Below are positions 37,673 to 47,535 of a stretch of DNA of 64,000 nucleotides, piece after piece. This DNA comes from Eremophila alpestris peregrina (lineage: Eukaryota > Chordata > Aves > Passeriformes > Alaudidae): assembly GCA_009792885.1 (NCBI GenBank), contig WMCF01000017.1, positions 16,008,072-16,072,071 on the forward strand, in the 5' to 3' direction. The position numbers and the translations under genes are program-made. Every line of letters starts with the position of its first letter. The stretch's first letter is position 1. The notes under the pieces were generated by a model. That model had not been told where the DNA came from. It made no database searches and was given only the letters and a program-made list of their open reading frames with translations.

Positions 37673-37698
37673 GGGTGGGGGAGCAGGGGGAAGGGGAG
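37673..37698 (+). other. G-quadruplex-capable run
   Basis: Four runs of three or more G separated by loops of 1 to 6 bases lie on the plus strand directly next to the 3' end of the minus-strand CR1 at 37711. It fits the usual G-quadruplex pattern. It may be accidental. Confidence 0.5.
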
Positions 37699-37710
37699 GA
37701 CAAAGCAAGA

Positions 37711-38030
37711 CAGAATCATACACCATACAATGGCTTGGGTTGGATGGGACTAAAAGGTCTTCTAATTCCAAGCTTGCTGCTCTGGAATTGGACTAGGCCA
37801 GTGGGCTCAAAGCCTCATCCAGCCTGGCATTGAACACTGCAAGGAACAGGACATCCACAGATGCTCTGGGTAATCTGTGGCAGCACCTTAACACATTCAC
37901 AGTAAAGAATTTCTTCCTAATATCTATTCTGAAAATACACTCTTACAGTATAAAGCCATTTCCCCTTGTTTTATTCCTACTTGCCCTGCCCAAATGGCCC
38001 TCTCCAGCTTTTTTGAAGGCTCCTGTGTTT
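37711..38030 (-). mobile_element. CR1 LINE, 3' UTR fragment
   Basis: Begins with 'gaatcatacaccatacaatg' and 'gggttggatgggac', the reversed CR1 terminus, and continues through 'catccagcctggcattgaac', 'ggacatccacagatgctctg', 'cagtaaagaatttcttccta' and 'ccctctccagcttttttgaa', all standard CR1 3'-UTR blocks in order. It is 5'-truncated near 38030. It supplies the C-terminal residues of the long minus-strand frame 37977-38621, which argues against that frame being a gene. Confidence 0.93.
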
Positions 38031-39293
38031 GCAGGATGAGAGTGTGCAAGGTTCTGGGGCAGGCAGCAGTGCCCAGCTCCCGGGGGTGAGCTTACAGCTC
38101 TCAGGAACACATCCTGCACAGCACTGCCTCTTTGGAAAGTTAATTCTCTGCCACCCTGCTCTCTGCAGCCATTTGACACCAGCTGCTTCCCAAAACCAGG
38201 AATCAGAAGTCTGAGGCTCTGCTGTGGGAAGCATAGAGCAAGGAAGTTTCTCTGACATTCTGGCTCTGTTTACATCCTGTTTATCCTCCTTGCTACCTGT
38301 TGTTTTTCCCTGTGAAGTCTGCAAGAACCCTTGCACCCAAGTAAAGAGTGTCGCCAGCTTCTGGAGTGGGAATAGGCAGGTGCTAAACCTCCCTGATGGT
38401 GTTGGTGTTAGCCTTGATATCTGAGGGGGGCTAGGTAGGCATAAAATGACTCCATGCCATAGGCAGGGATACCTTGCACAAGAGCACCTCTCAGCAGACA
38501 CTGTCAGTAGGATAGCCAACAGTGTCCTGAGGTGCATCTGGTGCAGCATTGCCCCCCATGAAATTTTCTTGCCAGAAAATTTAGCACATTTGAAAGAGCA
38601 GCTGTACAGCTTAGTGCTCACTGCCTACTTGCTGTCCCTCAGATAAGATTCAGTGTGTCAGTGTGACTGGCCAGTTCAGGACACAGCTTAGCAAATAAAC
38701 CTAATGGTCTTTATGCTCACCTGTTAAAATTTGTCCCAAAATACATGAGAAGTATTTTCAAGGTCAGATTCAGAGAGAGTTTTTATAAGAAATTCTTTTT
38801 GTGCCTCTCAGCTACTGTCTCCCAGAGCACTGATAATTGACCTTCACTGATAAATCTAAATTTGCTTGTCCTCTCACCTCAGTGTTTTTCTTCACTATAT
38901 CATCTTTTCTATTTTTTTTATCAGAAAAACAACCTTGGTAGTGACAGTTAAACTGTATTACCTTGTATTATTTCATGCTATTTACAGTGAATGGACAGTT
39001 GTAATTTTTCACATCTTGCCAGCTGTGTCCTGAGGACTAAGTTACATTTCACCTTTGAGCCAGGGCTAGTCAACACTCACTGGGATCTATTAGATTCTTT
39101 TACTCACGTTAGCTGTTAGGGAGCTCTGTTGGGTATTCATGCCTTGATCTGCCCAGACAGATAGATTTTTCATGGCTGGGAACCATGTGCTGCCTTTATG
39201 TGCCGCAGCTGCAGCTGCTCTCAGAGTTGTTTATTTATCTATTTCCCTTGATTAAAACTAAAGGTCATCTGAGCCCTTGTTCAAGCCTTCTTG
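38031..39293. other. Mixed-composition DNA, no gene supported
   Basis: From 38031 to about 38660 the sequence is less AT-rich than average and carries the longest uninterrupted frame in the window that contains no N (37977-38621, minus, 214 codons). Its peptide is Cys/Ser/Leu-rich without a domain, and its end is CR1 3' UTR. An old unrecognised repeat is more likely than a gene. The remainder to 39293 is ordinary AT-rich DNA. Confidence 0.45.
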
Positions 39294-39770
39294 AATCATA
39301 GATTCATTTAGGTTGGAAAAGTCTCTTAAGATCATTGAGCCCAACCATTAACTTAACACTGCCAAATCCACTACTCAACCATCCCCCTAAGTGCCATATC
39401 CACACATTTTGAAGCGCTTCTTGGGACTCTGATTTCACTGCTTCCCTGAGCAGCCTGTTACAATGGTTGATAGCAATTTCTGTGAAGAAAAACTTCTGTG
39501 ATGAAATTTTTTTTATAATAGCCAATCTAAACCTAACCTGGCACAACTTGAGGCCATTTCCTCTTGTCCCATCACCTGTTACTTGGAAGAAGACACCAAC
39601 GCTCACCCCCTACAAGATTCTTAAGGGAGTTGAAAAGAGTGATATGTTCTCCCCTAAGCCTCCTTTTCACTGGCACCAAGGTCAGGCTGACAAGAGCTCC
39701 CTTGCTCCTCCATCTAGTCCTTCCTGTAGTTTCCATTTCCTAACTTCCAGTCAAATGGAACCTTCCCCGT
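39294..39770 (-). mobile_element. CR1 LINE, 3' UTR of the internally deleted element
   Basis: Starts with 'gaatcatagattcatttagg' and 'ttggaaaagtctcttaagat', the reversed CR1 end, and runs through the standard 3'-UTR blocks ('cctgagcagcctgttacaat', 'cacaacttgaggccatttcc', 'aggctgacaagagctccctt'). It joins directly, in the same orientation, to ORF2 endonuclease-like sequence above 39780, with no reverse-transcriptase part between. Confidence 0.93.
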
Positions 39771-39779
39771 AAGCAAGAA

Positions 39780-40215
39780 CTAATCATGTAAATCATTCTA
39801 AGTGGCTCAGTGAGCTTTTCTCCCAGGTGGGTATAAAATCTTCTTTCTTACTTCTATAAGAACTGAGAACTCTTATCATTTTGTGACTGTTGCTTCCAAG
39901 AGGGCTTCCAGCCATCACATCACCCACTGGTCCTCTGTTCACTCCCTAGTTGGCTCACTTATCAGCTGAGCCAGGAAGTTCTTTTCCATACACTTCAGGA
40001 GCCTCCTAGACCATTTTTTATCTATCTCCTCAGCTGCATTTTCAGCAGACATCTGGTAAATTGAAGTCCTTCATGAGAAGGGCTGGAAATTGCAGTACTA
40101 TCTCCCACCTACCTATAGACTGCTTTATATTCTTCTTTATCCGTGTCTCCTTTATGGCAACTATCATAGTTTTCCTGTTGCACAGTATCCTCCAGCTCCT
40201 CCTGTTTTTTACCCA
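39780..40215 (-). pseudogene. CR1 ORF2 remnant: AP-endonuclease N-terminal part
   Basis: Read on the minus strand, frames broken by stops and shifts still show CR1 ORF2 landmarks. KQEELE...QQENYD lies at about 40207-40163, followed in a shifted frame by VAIKET, corresponding to the conserved NKQEELEA...VAITETW start of the endonuclease. KDFNLPD lies at about 40072-40051, matching the GDFNLPD motif of this family with its Gly lost. ISEPTRE and VGDVMAGSPLG follow at lower coordinates, matching the post-endonuclease SPTRG...VGDV..GGSLG region. In an intact element this enzyme nicks target DNA to prime reverse transcription. The rest of ORF2, including the polymerase, is absent. Several stops rule out function. 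Confidence 0.85.
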
Positions 40216-40394
40216 TTTGTTGCCTGAGTCTATTAGTTTAGATGCATTTGGCCTATTGATTTTGCTCCCTTTTTGGGGGAGAAGCCCTAATTCCTGCTTG
40301 ACTATTCTTGGGAGCTTCCATTGTTTCTAAGACATCAATAGCCCTTGTCTCTTTACTGTTGCATGGATCTTCATCCCCTATCTCCACTGAAACA

Positions 40395-40600
40395 GCAGAT
40401 CAAAGGATCTCACTTGCACACAGCCCTTCAAATATTGGCATGATGCTTTCCAGATCTTTAGCAAGCCTGGTTTTATCCCTTTTCCCCTTCAAATCCATGT
40501 TTTGATTTCTTTCCAAGAGCCCTGTTGACTCCTGAGTGAAGATAATTTTCCACCTTTGAGACAGGTGTACCTCATCGGTCACCAGCAGATGAGGTCATGC
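40395..40600 (-). pseudogene. CR1 ORF1 remnant: C-terminal end of the GDSL-like esterase part
   Basis: The minus-strand frame ending at 40582 contains DEVHLSQRWKIIFTQE, which corresponds to the conserved DGVHLS.RGK.IF block near the end of the CR1 ORF1 esterase-like domain (the histidine there is a catalytic position in GDSL/SGNH hydrolases). It sits just 5' of the ORF2 start at about 40210, as expected. The N-terminal part of the same ORF1 lies beyond the inserted LTR at 41090-41370. Confidence 0.78.
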
Positions 40601-40644
40601 AGAGTAATTTGTGATCAAAAATCCCAAAATCCTGCTGGTGATAC

Positions 40645-41037
40645 TGATGACTTTTTAGCTTTCATATTTTTCAGATTCTGCACTTAGTGTGTGACTCTGA
40701 ACTTCATATAAAGTAAGTTCTCTTCACAGTCCCAGAACTAAGGGCACCATTGCAGCTTCAGGCTCAAAAAGCATAAACAACAGCAAACTGAGGAGAGAAC
40801 ACAAGGAGGATGGGACTTTAGAACCTGAAGCTGTAATTAGACAATTAACCCCAATATGTAAATGTACCAATACTTACAAAAGTGTGAAAACTCGTGACTT
40901 GGAGTCCATCTTGGGTGGAGCCATGGCTGGGCTCTTGTACTGCCCAAGGTGTATCTTTGAAGGCCTTTCTAATAAATACCTACTTTATTCCTTTAACACT
41001 GTCTAGCCTCTGATTGAGGTAGCCTCTCTAGGTATCA
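40645..41037 (+). mobile_element. Solo LTR of an endogenous retrovirus, copy 3 of 3, nested in CR1 ORF1
   Basis: A 393-bp member of the same family as 14694-15148, starting TGATGAC and ending GGTATCA. It is flanked by a perfect 4-bp duplication ATAC (40641-40644 and 41038-41041). A polyadenylation signal AATAAA at 40971-40976 marks the R region. It lies in opposite orientation to the CR1 it split: ORF1 pieces are found on both sides. It is shorter than the other copies through internal deletions. No retroviral internal sequence remains. Confidence 0.9.
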
Positions 41038-41041
41038 ATAC

Positions 41042-41430
41042 TAGACTCAGATGTATTGATCTGCTGGACCTTCCTATTTCTTTCCTCATCGTTCCCTGTA
41101 ACTGGAAGGATAGAGAAGAGCATAATTGTGCTCCTGATCCCTTAACTGGTCAGGCCAAGGCCAAGTAGTCTCTCTTGACTGACCTTGAGCTTCTTGTTGC
41201 AATTTCATCATTGCCTGCCTAAAAAATCAATAATGGATGATAATCTGAGGGTCATACCAGGGCAGGAAGCTTTCTCTACAAATTGTCAACCCAGGTCCCA
41301 GGAAGACAGCAGGCTTTCCAAAGAAGTGGGTCCACTCTGAATACTGGGGCTTCTGTTGCCTTCTGCTCCTGAGACAATGACCCATCTTTTTTCCTTTATG
41401 GCATCAGCTCAGACACAGGGCAAGGGCTGA
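41042..41430 (-). mobile_element. CR1 LINE, 5' part of the split element
   Basis: Continuation of the CR1 at 39294-40640 on the far side of the inserted LTR. It holds the N-terminal ORF1 remnant. The left boundary is set by the LTR target duplication; the outer 5' boundary near 41400-41430 is approximate and depends on where ORF1 similarity fades. Confidence 0.75.
41090..41370 (-). pseudogene. CR1 ORF1 remnant: N-terminal GDSL-like esterase part
   Basis: On the minus strand this reads, across frame shifts, as the start and middle of the avian CR1 ORF1 esterase-like domain. TEAPV and CCLPG occur around 41335-41296. PSDYHPLLIF follows around 41245-41220. A KRDYLALA...PVKGSGAQ stretch around 41175-41135 matches the family's SDYRALGARVKGMGAQ block. 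The family GDS motif is not preserved. ORF1 esterase-like domains occur in CR1-group LINEs; their precise role is unsettled. Stops and shifts make it non-functional. Confidence 0.78.
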
Positions 41431-44400
41431 CTCAACCTCGGCAAAATCTCCATTCAAAGACACTTGAATTTTTAGGTTTGAGTTCCTGCCAAAATCCACT
41501 GAAGTCAGAGTAATAGGATTTGCTACATATTTTGACGTTAAAGATAAAATTCAATAAAGAAATGGAAGTAAAACTACAACAGAAGTTGTTAAGAAAATAA
41601 GAGATTTTTTTTTTTTTTTTAATTCTTGAGATCAGGAGGTAGACAAGGAGTAATAACTTCTGCTGCTTAGGATGTTTACAGTGACATGATGTTATTAACA
41701 GAGAAAATAGGCATAGCAGCAAGAAAAATTCCAAGATTGTTTAAGAAGTTAGTATTGCTAAGGTGAACAGGAGTTCACCTGTCAGCATTCAGATGGATTT
41801 TATAGACTGATCAAGCATATCTACTCTTAATAAAATTTACTACCTTTAACTATGTTATCTAAATAGACTAAGACCTGCTGTTATTTTTCCTTTATTCTTA
41901 GATATTTTTATGAATGTCTTAGTAGGAAAGAATAAAGACGTGCTGGTAACATGAAGCAATATCTCATGCACAAATGTAGAGTTTGAAAGTAATGAATTCT
42001 AGGTAGAAAATCAAGCAAATTTGACAGTGACAAAGGCAAAAAACCCTGAAAATTAAGCTGTTGAAGTGACTTATAATAAACCCAAAAGAAACCAAGTCTT
42101 TAGAAGGGGCTGAAGTGGATGCTAATGAACATAGCTCTTGTTAAGTATACTGCAGTTTGGGTTTTGAGTTTTTTGGCATTTTGTTTGTTTTGTTCTGTTT
42201 TTCAGATTTTTTTCTTATTAAACATAGCTCCTTGGATTAACTGGACTTTGAGCTACTGAAAAGTAAATGTCTTGATATGTCAAGATAATTGGAGAGACAA
42301 GAATTCCAACAAAACAACCAACAAAAATTCTCTCTGTAACTTCCTATAGCTAAGGTACTTCTGATCTAATTGCATGCAGATGTATTTGTGCTCTGTGAAT
42401 CATTAGTCTTCATCAGCATACAAAGGGAAAATGATCACTTGGTTCTCTGTTGCCATAAACAAGGCACATGGTATTTGCCTCCTGAGTCAGTACTTCAGTA
42501 CATGAACTTTACCTTTTTAATCTTTTTTTTTTTTAAATAAAAACACTCTAGGTGAGTGAATGACTCTTTAGTAAAAAAAAAAAGGGAAGCTTGCTCTGCA
42601 TCATGAATCATAATTTCTTATACACTAGTATACAGGTACAATTTTAGGAAATGTTTAAAAATCTTCCATTTAGAAAGATAAATACACCAAAAAAAAAAAA
42701 AAACAAAACCAAATAAAGTTTAACTGATTGGAAGACTGTTCTCTCTGTGTAATTGCCAAATTTCAGTTCTTTGTTGCACATATTTTAGGTTGCTAATTTT
42801 CTTATTCAACCACCAGCAATAAACTTGATGTCTTATTTCCTGATGTCTTCTGTAAAGACAAATCTTTCTACAGGGCAAACTGCAGCCTACCAATCAACTT
42901 ACTCTCATCTGCTTTCACCTGCTCTACTGATCCAGGCTTCTGTGACTGAGAATGAGGCCTCATTGTTTTCTGTTCAGATATAATATTTCCTTCTTGTTTA
43001 GGTTTCTTGAGTGGGAAATGATAATAAAGTTGTCATAAAAACCCTCAATTTTTGCCCTGATTCGAGGGTACAGAATCTACATGTAAAACTCATGGGTTGT
43101 TATCCAGTTAACGTCCCAATTTTCACTAACAGAAAATTTTGCTAGAATGCGTGAACATGAGAGAATTAAGTTTTTTGAGAGGGAATAGGTTTGTTTAAAA
43201 TTTTAAGGTGATATATTGCAGGAGCATGTCCCACTCCAGGTTATCAGGTCTGTTGACCTTAACATCTTCTTAGATGGTTTCCCGTTTCTATTTAACTATG
43301 AGTTTTGTCCTGAAGAAAAGAGATATTATATATGCCACTGCGTGTGTTGAATGTTTCCTTGGTGCCATTCTGTGGTATTTGCAGCCCTCTTTGACATTAT
43401 CAAATGGATTGACATTTCAAATATTTGCAGTGCTCAGCGGGTACTAATTCAGTGAAGGTGAACCATGAGTTGCTCACATAGTGGCACAGCAAGTGATGTG
43501 TGTCTATTTAATCACAGCTGCTGAAATGAGATCAAAAGGCACTGTGTTGTTAAACCCTTAAAGCGGCTGTCACAGCGGAGAGATCAGGAGGGGCCCACCA
43601 CAGGAAGCAGAGTAAAGATTAAACCTGGACTTGCAGCCAATGCAATTCTACTGTTGGCTCTATGTATGCTGGTGGAGATAACTAAAGGGGGGCATTCAGG
43701 GGAGTGGCTGTACAGGTGAACTGCACCTGGCCAAAACTCTCTCCCACATAGATGTGCCCAATGACAGAGCACCAAGAGACATTTCTTAAAGTAAATTTGT
43801 GTGATTGTTATTCCCTAGGTAAATGATGGTTTTAACTTCACTTCCAGTTTTATCTAAATTTACTGGTTTTCTCTCTGAAAGAGAACTTGTCCAGCTTTTA
43901 GCTGGTATTCTGGACTATGACAAGGCTTCCTGTAGCCCCAGAGTTCAAGCACAGCAGATACTTATTTGCCCTGGACCAAGATCTTCCTGGCTGTGTTTCC
44001 TTTACCTGCTGAGAGGATATGTTAATTGCACAGCTGCACTGCACAGCTGCCAGCCAGGAGAGGGCAATAGCATCCACCAGCTGCTGTGCAGGAGCAGGGG
44101 AAGGCTTGGAGCATGTGGGGTGGATGATGGCACAGAGGGTGGGGAAAGAAATAATAAAGCAGCAAGTGGTTGCAGATGATGCACAATAAGTGTGATGGCT
44201 CTTAGTTCCCCTTAAATATTTGGTCCGGGCTCTGTTACTGCTTCAAGCTCTATCTTGGATCTTTCTTATTTAATAATCCTCACCTGTTAACAGTTGTGCT
44301 AGCACCAGCAAACAGAAACTCCACAAGATAATTCAAAACAAAACCCTCCACTTAATGACGTTACTTCAAATGATCACGTTCCTTATCTTTGCTGAATCAA

Positions 44401-44575
44401 GTAGAGATAATGATACAGAGAATGAAGTAAGGTTCTCTATCTATCTAAAGCCAAATCACCTGGCTTTTAAGATCAAATATTGAAAAAAAGGCTTGACAAT
44501 GAAGGACCAGGGACTTATGACTCCACACTGGTTATTTGGCTCAGTACAAAAATCTCTGCACAATATTTTATGATC
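41431..44575. other. AT-rich DNA, no gene; possible non-coding element near 43.5 kb
   Basis: No gene seen. T runs occur at 41605-41620 and A runs at 42688-42702. A T/G-rich stretch lies at 42155-42215. From about 43430 to 43780 composition is mixed, with a TCF-like 'gatcaaaag', CpGs in 'aaagcggctgtcacagcgg' and 'ccaat' in 'cagccaatgcaattc'. Overlapping frames on opposite strands at 43823-44184 show no family. Confidence 0.5.
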
Positions 44576-44577
44576 TG

Positions 44578-44640
44578 TGTGACACCAAAGGTCAGAAGAC
44601 ATGATCTAATGGTCCTTCTGGCTTTAAAATATGGGAATCA
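44578..44640 (+). mobile_element. Fossil 3' end of an older CR1/L3-type LINE or related SINE
   Basis: The segment 'gatctaatggtccttctggc' followed by 'tttaaaatatgggaatcag' matches the 3' tail found on old amniote CR1/L3 elements and their SINEs (a '...gatctaatggtcccttctgg...' tail ending in a short ATGAATC-type repeat). It differs clearly from the younger avian CR1 tails elsewhere in the window. Only the last 60 or so bases are recognisable. Confidence 0.7.
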
Positions 44641-45775
44641 GAAACTTAACTAGACTGTAATGGAAGTCTTTCTCTCTGTGTGTATAATCTAAATGCACAG
44701 AATGTTACCAGATTCTGGGCCTCTAAGTGTTCAGAAACTCCCATTTCAACCCTCATACCCTTTGTCTCCCTGAGAAGTGATTCCCAAGCCAATTGTAACC
44801 ATGACAGTTTGTTTAAACTTTGTTTCTCCCTACCCATTCCATGCAATGCCTTCCCTTCACTCAGCTATTCTCTGCCCTCAGCTGGGAAACAGCAGAAATT
44901 GTCAGTCTGAGTGGTTTACTTGAGAGTCACTGTGGTCAGGGGTTTCCTGCTTCTGTGATGACAGAACACATATGAAACTTTGAAGAATTATCTTCCTTTT
45001 TTCAGTTACTTGTAAATTATTTCTTCATCGCCTACCCTATTCAGAATGTTAAACTCAGACACTTGGAGTTAAGCAATGTAAAAATGTTTTATGATTATTT
45101 TTGTAAATATTCTAATTGTCAATTACTTCAAGGCAAAATCTGTTGGAGGTGAGATCACACCATGAAAAATCCATCATCATTATGGACAGGAGAGTGGAAC
45201 TACTCTCACAGAATTAAAACTTGTAAATCCACCTATCCCAGTGATGCTAAAGAATTTTACAGAACTTTTACTGTTGTTTATTATTTTTCATGGAAAATTG
45301 CTTCATTGAGAACCTGTCTACTTGAAGTCTCTAGTGTGTTCTGTCCTCATTTTGGTAAACATAGCTGCAAAAATAACTAAAGACTTTATTATTTTTATCC
45401 TCTCCTGTGAGATGTTTCTGCATCTTTTTAGTCTCCAGTGACAAACACCACCACACTACATGAAGTATTCACTGTAAAATTAAATGAAGCATGTGTTCGA
45501 GCACCTGAAAATAATTGAAATGAGCTGAAAACTCTCATTTCTCCCATTAAGGTTTATTTCTCATAAGAAACATTACCGGGGAATTTGATGTCAACCCTTC
45601 TGATTCCTCTTGATGTGGGTTGGAACAAGAGTGGCATACAAGACACTAGAAAAGAACACAACAAAAATGTAAACTGCTGGTGTTGGCACATAACTGAGGA
45701 TGAGCTTGTAAAGCTGAGGGAGAGACATTCCTTATGTCTTCACATGGGAGGAGACTGAGCCCTCCACTCTCTGCC

Positions 45776-45890
45776 TTTGCAGCAGCTGCATTATGAATTA
45801 ATAAAGAGATACTTCATGAATATTCACATGAGGTCTTTGCATTAATAATTCATGGGGCCATCAGTCAAGCAGCTGCACACGCAACACCGG
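45776..45890. promoter_or_regulatory. Candidate enhancer-like segment (E-boxes and homeodomain motifs)
   Basis: Two CAGCTG E-boxes (near 45783 and 45872) bracket an AT-rich core with repeated homeodomain-type words ('atgaattaataa', 'attaataattcat'), a 'ttcatgaatattcacatga' partial palindrome and a 'tttgcatt' octamer-like site. This arrangement resembles developmental enhancers. The call is inference from motif density only; conservation is unknown. Confidence 0.25.
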
Positions 45891-47514
45891 AAATTGAGGT
45901 TAGACCTGTTCTGCCCTGCTTTTTGAATTACATCTGGAGGCACAAGGTGGAAGGGTGGGGGAAGAGAAGATAAAATGTTTATCAGGAAATGGGTGGATGG
46001 GAATGAGGCATTCTGACACCTTCTTCAAAAAGTAGCTGAGAAAGAGTGCTTGAAATAAAAGTATCTTGACAAGTGGGGGGGAAGGGGAATGAGAAGGCAA
46101 GACAAAATGCAAGTGCTGTTTAACAGAGTTTGTCATGCAGTACATCTTTGAGGTGATGTAACAATCAGTGGCAGAAAGCTACTCTGATCCTCTGATAGTA
46201 GAAATGGTGTGTACCAGCTACACCTTGAAGAACTGTTGATAATGTGGAAGATCATTCATTACCTTTTAGTAAAGGCTACATCAGACATTTTGCTTTCTAA
46301 TTATTTTTTGTCTTTGTTGGAAGATAACTTTGAAAAAAAATGAAGGGAGAGTGTGGAAAAAAGTCTAACCCAGTCCAAACACATTTCCTCTCTAAATACT
46401 TTATTTCTGTGAGTAAATCTATAGATAAAATAATCCACTGGTTTGAGACAAAAATCAAAGATGATTAAAGCTATGAATCTTCCTGTGAAATAGTGGTCTA
46501 TTGAAATATGAAAGCTTATTGGAATTAAAATATTGTACAATTCATATGCATAATAAATGCTTACAATATTTCGATCTAGTTTCTCACATTTCTCAGTTTT
46601 CAGAGAATCAGATTAAAAAAGGATTTAGATGAGTTTAAAATAATGTCCTCTTCATATTTATCTACCTTTGAACATCTGGTCCTTCTTTTTCATGCCATTG
46701 CCTTCTGTATTTCCTCTGTATGTAGTGCTTAATTTGCAGGATGCCACATATCATAAAACATTGTGTATTGTGTTACTGCTTTGAACATGTCATGGTTAGG
46801 GGCTTAGGGGCAGTGCCTATAATGCTAAAGGGGTTGACATTCTGGTAAGGTCAGTTAAGGCAGCACTGAAAGTTTTCTGTCAAGTGAAGAAATATGGATT
46901 TAAAGTATAGTAATGTAAAGCATGAAAAAATAAGTTCTCAGGTCTGTTTCAAAGTTTGGACTGTAATAGGGCACAGCACAGAATTTTGAGCCTGGGCTTG
47001 AAACTTCTACTCAAAGTTCTACTCTAACTTTGGACATATTTAACTATAGAACCAATTGAAACTATTGAAACAGGAATCTTTTGTGTTTTAAAATAATTTA
47101 GAGACTTTAAACCTAAACTTTCTGAAAGCTGCATATTTTGGACTCAGTATATTCTGTTCAATATAAATATATTTTTTCAAAATTCAGAGTTAGCACTTAA
47201 GTCCTCGTGTTCTTCTCTGGCCTTCAAAAGCTGAATTTTCAACATGAAAAATTTCTAGTAGAGGATACTGGTATGGATTGCCTGCCTACCCTTATTGTTC
47301 CTACAATAATGGTGAAGAAATGGTAGGTATTCTATGATTTTTTTTTTCCTAACAAATTATTACATTTCTATTTTAGACTAGTAAGATTTTAGATGACTCA
47401 AAGAACTGCACATCATAAAGAGGAAGTGCAGTCCACTAAATGTCTGTTAATGATGATGAAACTAGTTCTATATTTGCTTTATCTAGTAATTGTATTTTTC
47501 AAAATCTCCATATC

Positions 47515-47535
47515 TGGGTGGGGGGGAGGGGGGTG
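47515..47535 (+). other. G-quadruplex-capable run
   Basis: A run of 19 G in 21 bases, broken by single T and A, gives four G-triplets with very short loops. It is a strong quadruplex candidate in an AT-rich neighbourhood. Confidence 0.6.

Noticed and set aside
37977..38621. Minus-strand 214-codon frame, the longest without N
   Set aside because: Its last residues are translated from CR1 3' UTR, the rest has no domain or exon signals, and the composition there is GC-richer so stops are rarer.
41605..41622. T run as the tail of a reversed retrocopy
   Set aside because: No polyadenylation signal at the right spacing on the minus strand and no distinct body next to it.
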